A stretch of 6,612 nucleotides of DNA, taken from positions 1-6,612 of the forward strand of contig JAKACI010000085.1 of assembly GCA_021821565.1 (NCBI GenBank). Direction: 5' to 3'. This DNA is from a bacterium (GTDB lineage: Bacteria; SZUA-79; Acidulodesulfobacterales; Acidulodesulfobacteraceae). The notes under the pieces were generated by a model. That model was not told the origin of the DNA and did not search any database. It saw nothing but the letters and a program-made list of their open reading frames with translations. Position 1 is the stretch's first letter. The number at the start of each line of letters is the position of its first letter. Shown here one piece after another: positions 5,919 to 6,612 of the stretch. Position numbers and translations under genes: made by a program.

Positions 5919-6612
5919 TTAATTATTTATAACTGAATGAATCTCCTTTTTACTTTCGTCTTTTTTTCCTCCTTCAAGCGGATATAATTGTCTTCTGTAA
6001 TATTCTTCTTCATGAAGTTCAATTTTTTCTCCGTCTTTTGTTATGAAAAACTTTCCGTTACCAAATTCTTCAGACCAGACTTTATCGGCTATTTCTGCAT
6101 AAGATGAAGAGTAATTATCCATATCGTCTTTTAGAGCCGTTATTATTGACTCTCCCCCTTCCTGCGCAGCTTTGGCATTACCGATAGCAACAACTTTTCT
6201 TAGAATTTGCGGGTGATCAATAATCATACACGGACGGAGTCTGTTTTTTATTTTAATCTGTTCGCTTCTTATAGAATTAAAATATGTTGAATTTAATATT
6301 TCTTCTATTGATTTATCAAATACGTTATCTACTGCAAATTGAGCAAATACGCACGGCTCTACTCCGCCGTTAGCATTTATATGTAAATAAACTCTACCGC
6401 CGGAAAGACATCCGTGAGACAGCACTCCGTCATTCCAAAAATCGGCAGCTACAATAGGTTTAGATTCTCTTATTTCCACTACTCTTTTTCTTCTATAATT
6501 TCTTTGTTCAGGGGTCGGCATTAATTTAATGTCGGGTTCTCTTCCGATAGGTATATAATTGAAATACCACCCTAAAAAACATCCCTGCTTAATATAAAAA
6601 TCAATAAATTCA
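5919..6612 (-). CDS. Radical SAM protein with SPASM/twitch-like C-terminal domain (partial)
   Basis: The open frame runs without a stop to the window edge, so about 230 C-terminal residues are visible and the N-terminus lies outside. The ATG at 6521 is internal: the 30 codons upstream remain coding (GCFLGWYFNYIPIGREPD) and read smoothly into MPTPEQR. The visible part matches, as I recall, the C-terminal half of a radical SAM family with features such as WNDG, GGRVYLHINANG, VEPCVF and RPCMIIDHPQILR. Cysteines at GCF, HGCLSGG, EPC and RPC could bind an auxiliary iron-sulfur cluster, as in SPASM or twitch domains. The CxxxCxxC core motif would lie upstream and cannot be checked. The last 50 or so residues are a charged tail rich in Glu and Lys. 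Substrate and reaction are unknown. The terminator right after the stop indicates this gene is not cotranscribed with priA. Confidence 0.85.
   Translation of the reverse strand, partial: EFIDFYIKQGCFLGWYFNYIPIGREPDIKLMPTPEQRNYRRKRVVEIRESKPIVAADFWNDGVLSHGCLSGGRVYLHINANGGVEPCVFAQFAVDNVFDKSIEEILNSTYFNSIRSEQIKIKNRLRPCMIIDHPQILRKVVAIGNAKAAQEGGESIITALKDDMDNYSSSYAEIADKVWSEEFGNGKFFITKDGEKIELHEEEYYRRQLYPLEGGKKDESKKEIHSVINN

Noticed and set aside
1..6612. Search for an undescribed system: toxin-antitoxin pair, retron, CRISPR, phage or transposon remnants.
   Set aside because: Nearly all bases fall in recognisable housekeeping genes on one strand with short gaps; there are no direct repeat arrays, transposase motifs, reverse transcriptase motifs or structured RNA candidates visible by eye.

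Overview
This window is ordinary chromosomal sequence from a very AT-rich bacterium (GC by eye near 30%, not computed). Every gene lies on the minus strand, so transcription runs from the high-coordinate end to position 1. In that order it holds: the C-terminal part of a radical SAM protein cut by the window edge; an intrinsic terminator; priA (replication restart helicase); a small HU/IHF-family DNA-bending protein; miaB (tRNA methylthiotransferase); a PHP-domain metallohydrolase; and a membrane-anchored TPR protein. I see no RNA gene, mobile element, CRISPR array or defence system, and no gene-free stretch over 300 bases.

Layout. The radical SAM gene (5919 to the edge) ends at a clear hairpin-plus-T-tract terminator at 5858-5890, which separates it from what follows. 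A plausible sigma70-type promoter (5787-5815) lies just upstream of priA. From priA onward nothing between the genes looks like a strong terminator. The gaps are 127 bp (priA to HU/IHF), 66 bp (HU/IHF to miaB), a 4-bp overlap (miaB to PHP) and 41 bp (PHP to TPR). I therefore read priA-HU/IHF-miaB-PHP-TPR as one probable operon, with a weak internal promoter candidate before the HU/IHF gene. The first 91 bases hold no gene or convincing terminator, only short AT-rich palindromes.

How the genes relate. PriA and the HU/IHF protein both act on DNA (replication restart and DNA bending), and MiaB modifies tRNA position 37. The PHP and TPR proteins have no function that can be fixed from sequence. 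The cluster looks like a conserved housekeeping neighbourhood rather than a dedicated pathway.

Organism. The combination of an HU/IHF-type protein, a MiaB with the LLGQNVNSY motif, and the priA-HU/IHF-miaB-PHP-TPR order suggests a low-GC lineage related to Deltaproteobacteria/Desulfobacterota. That is an inference from memory and I cannot assign a species. The most distinctive feature is a set of asparagine-rich low-complexity insertions, encoded largely by AAT/AAC repeats, at domain boundaries of MiaB and PriA. In PriA such a stretch sits where the winged-helix domain is normally found. I did not find a convincing new biological system here.
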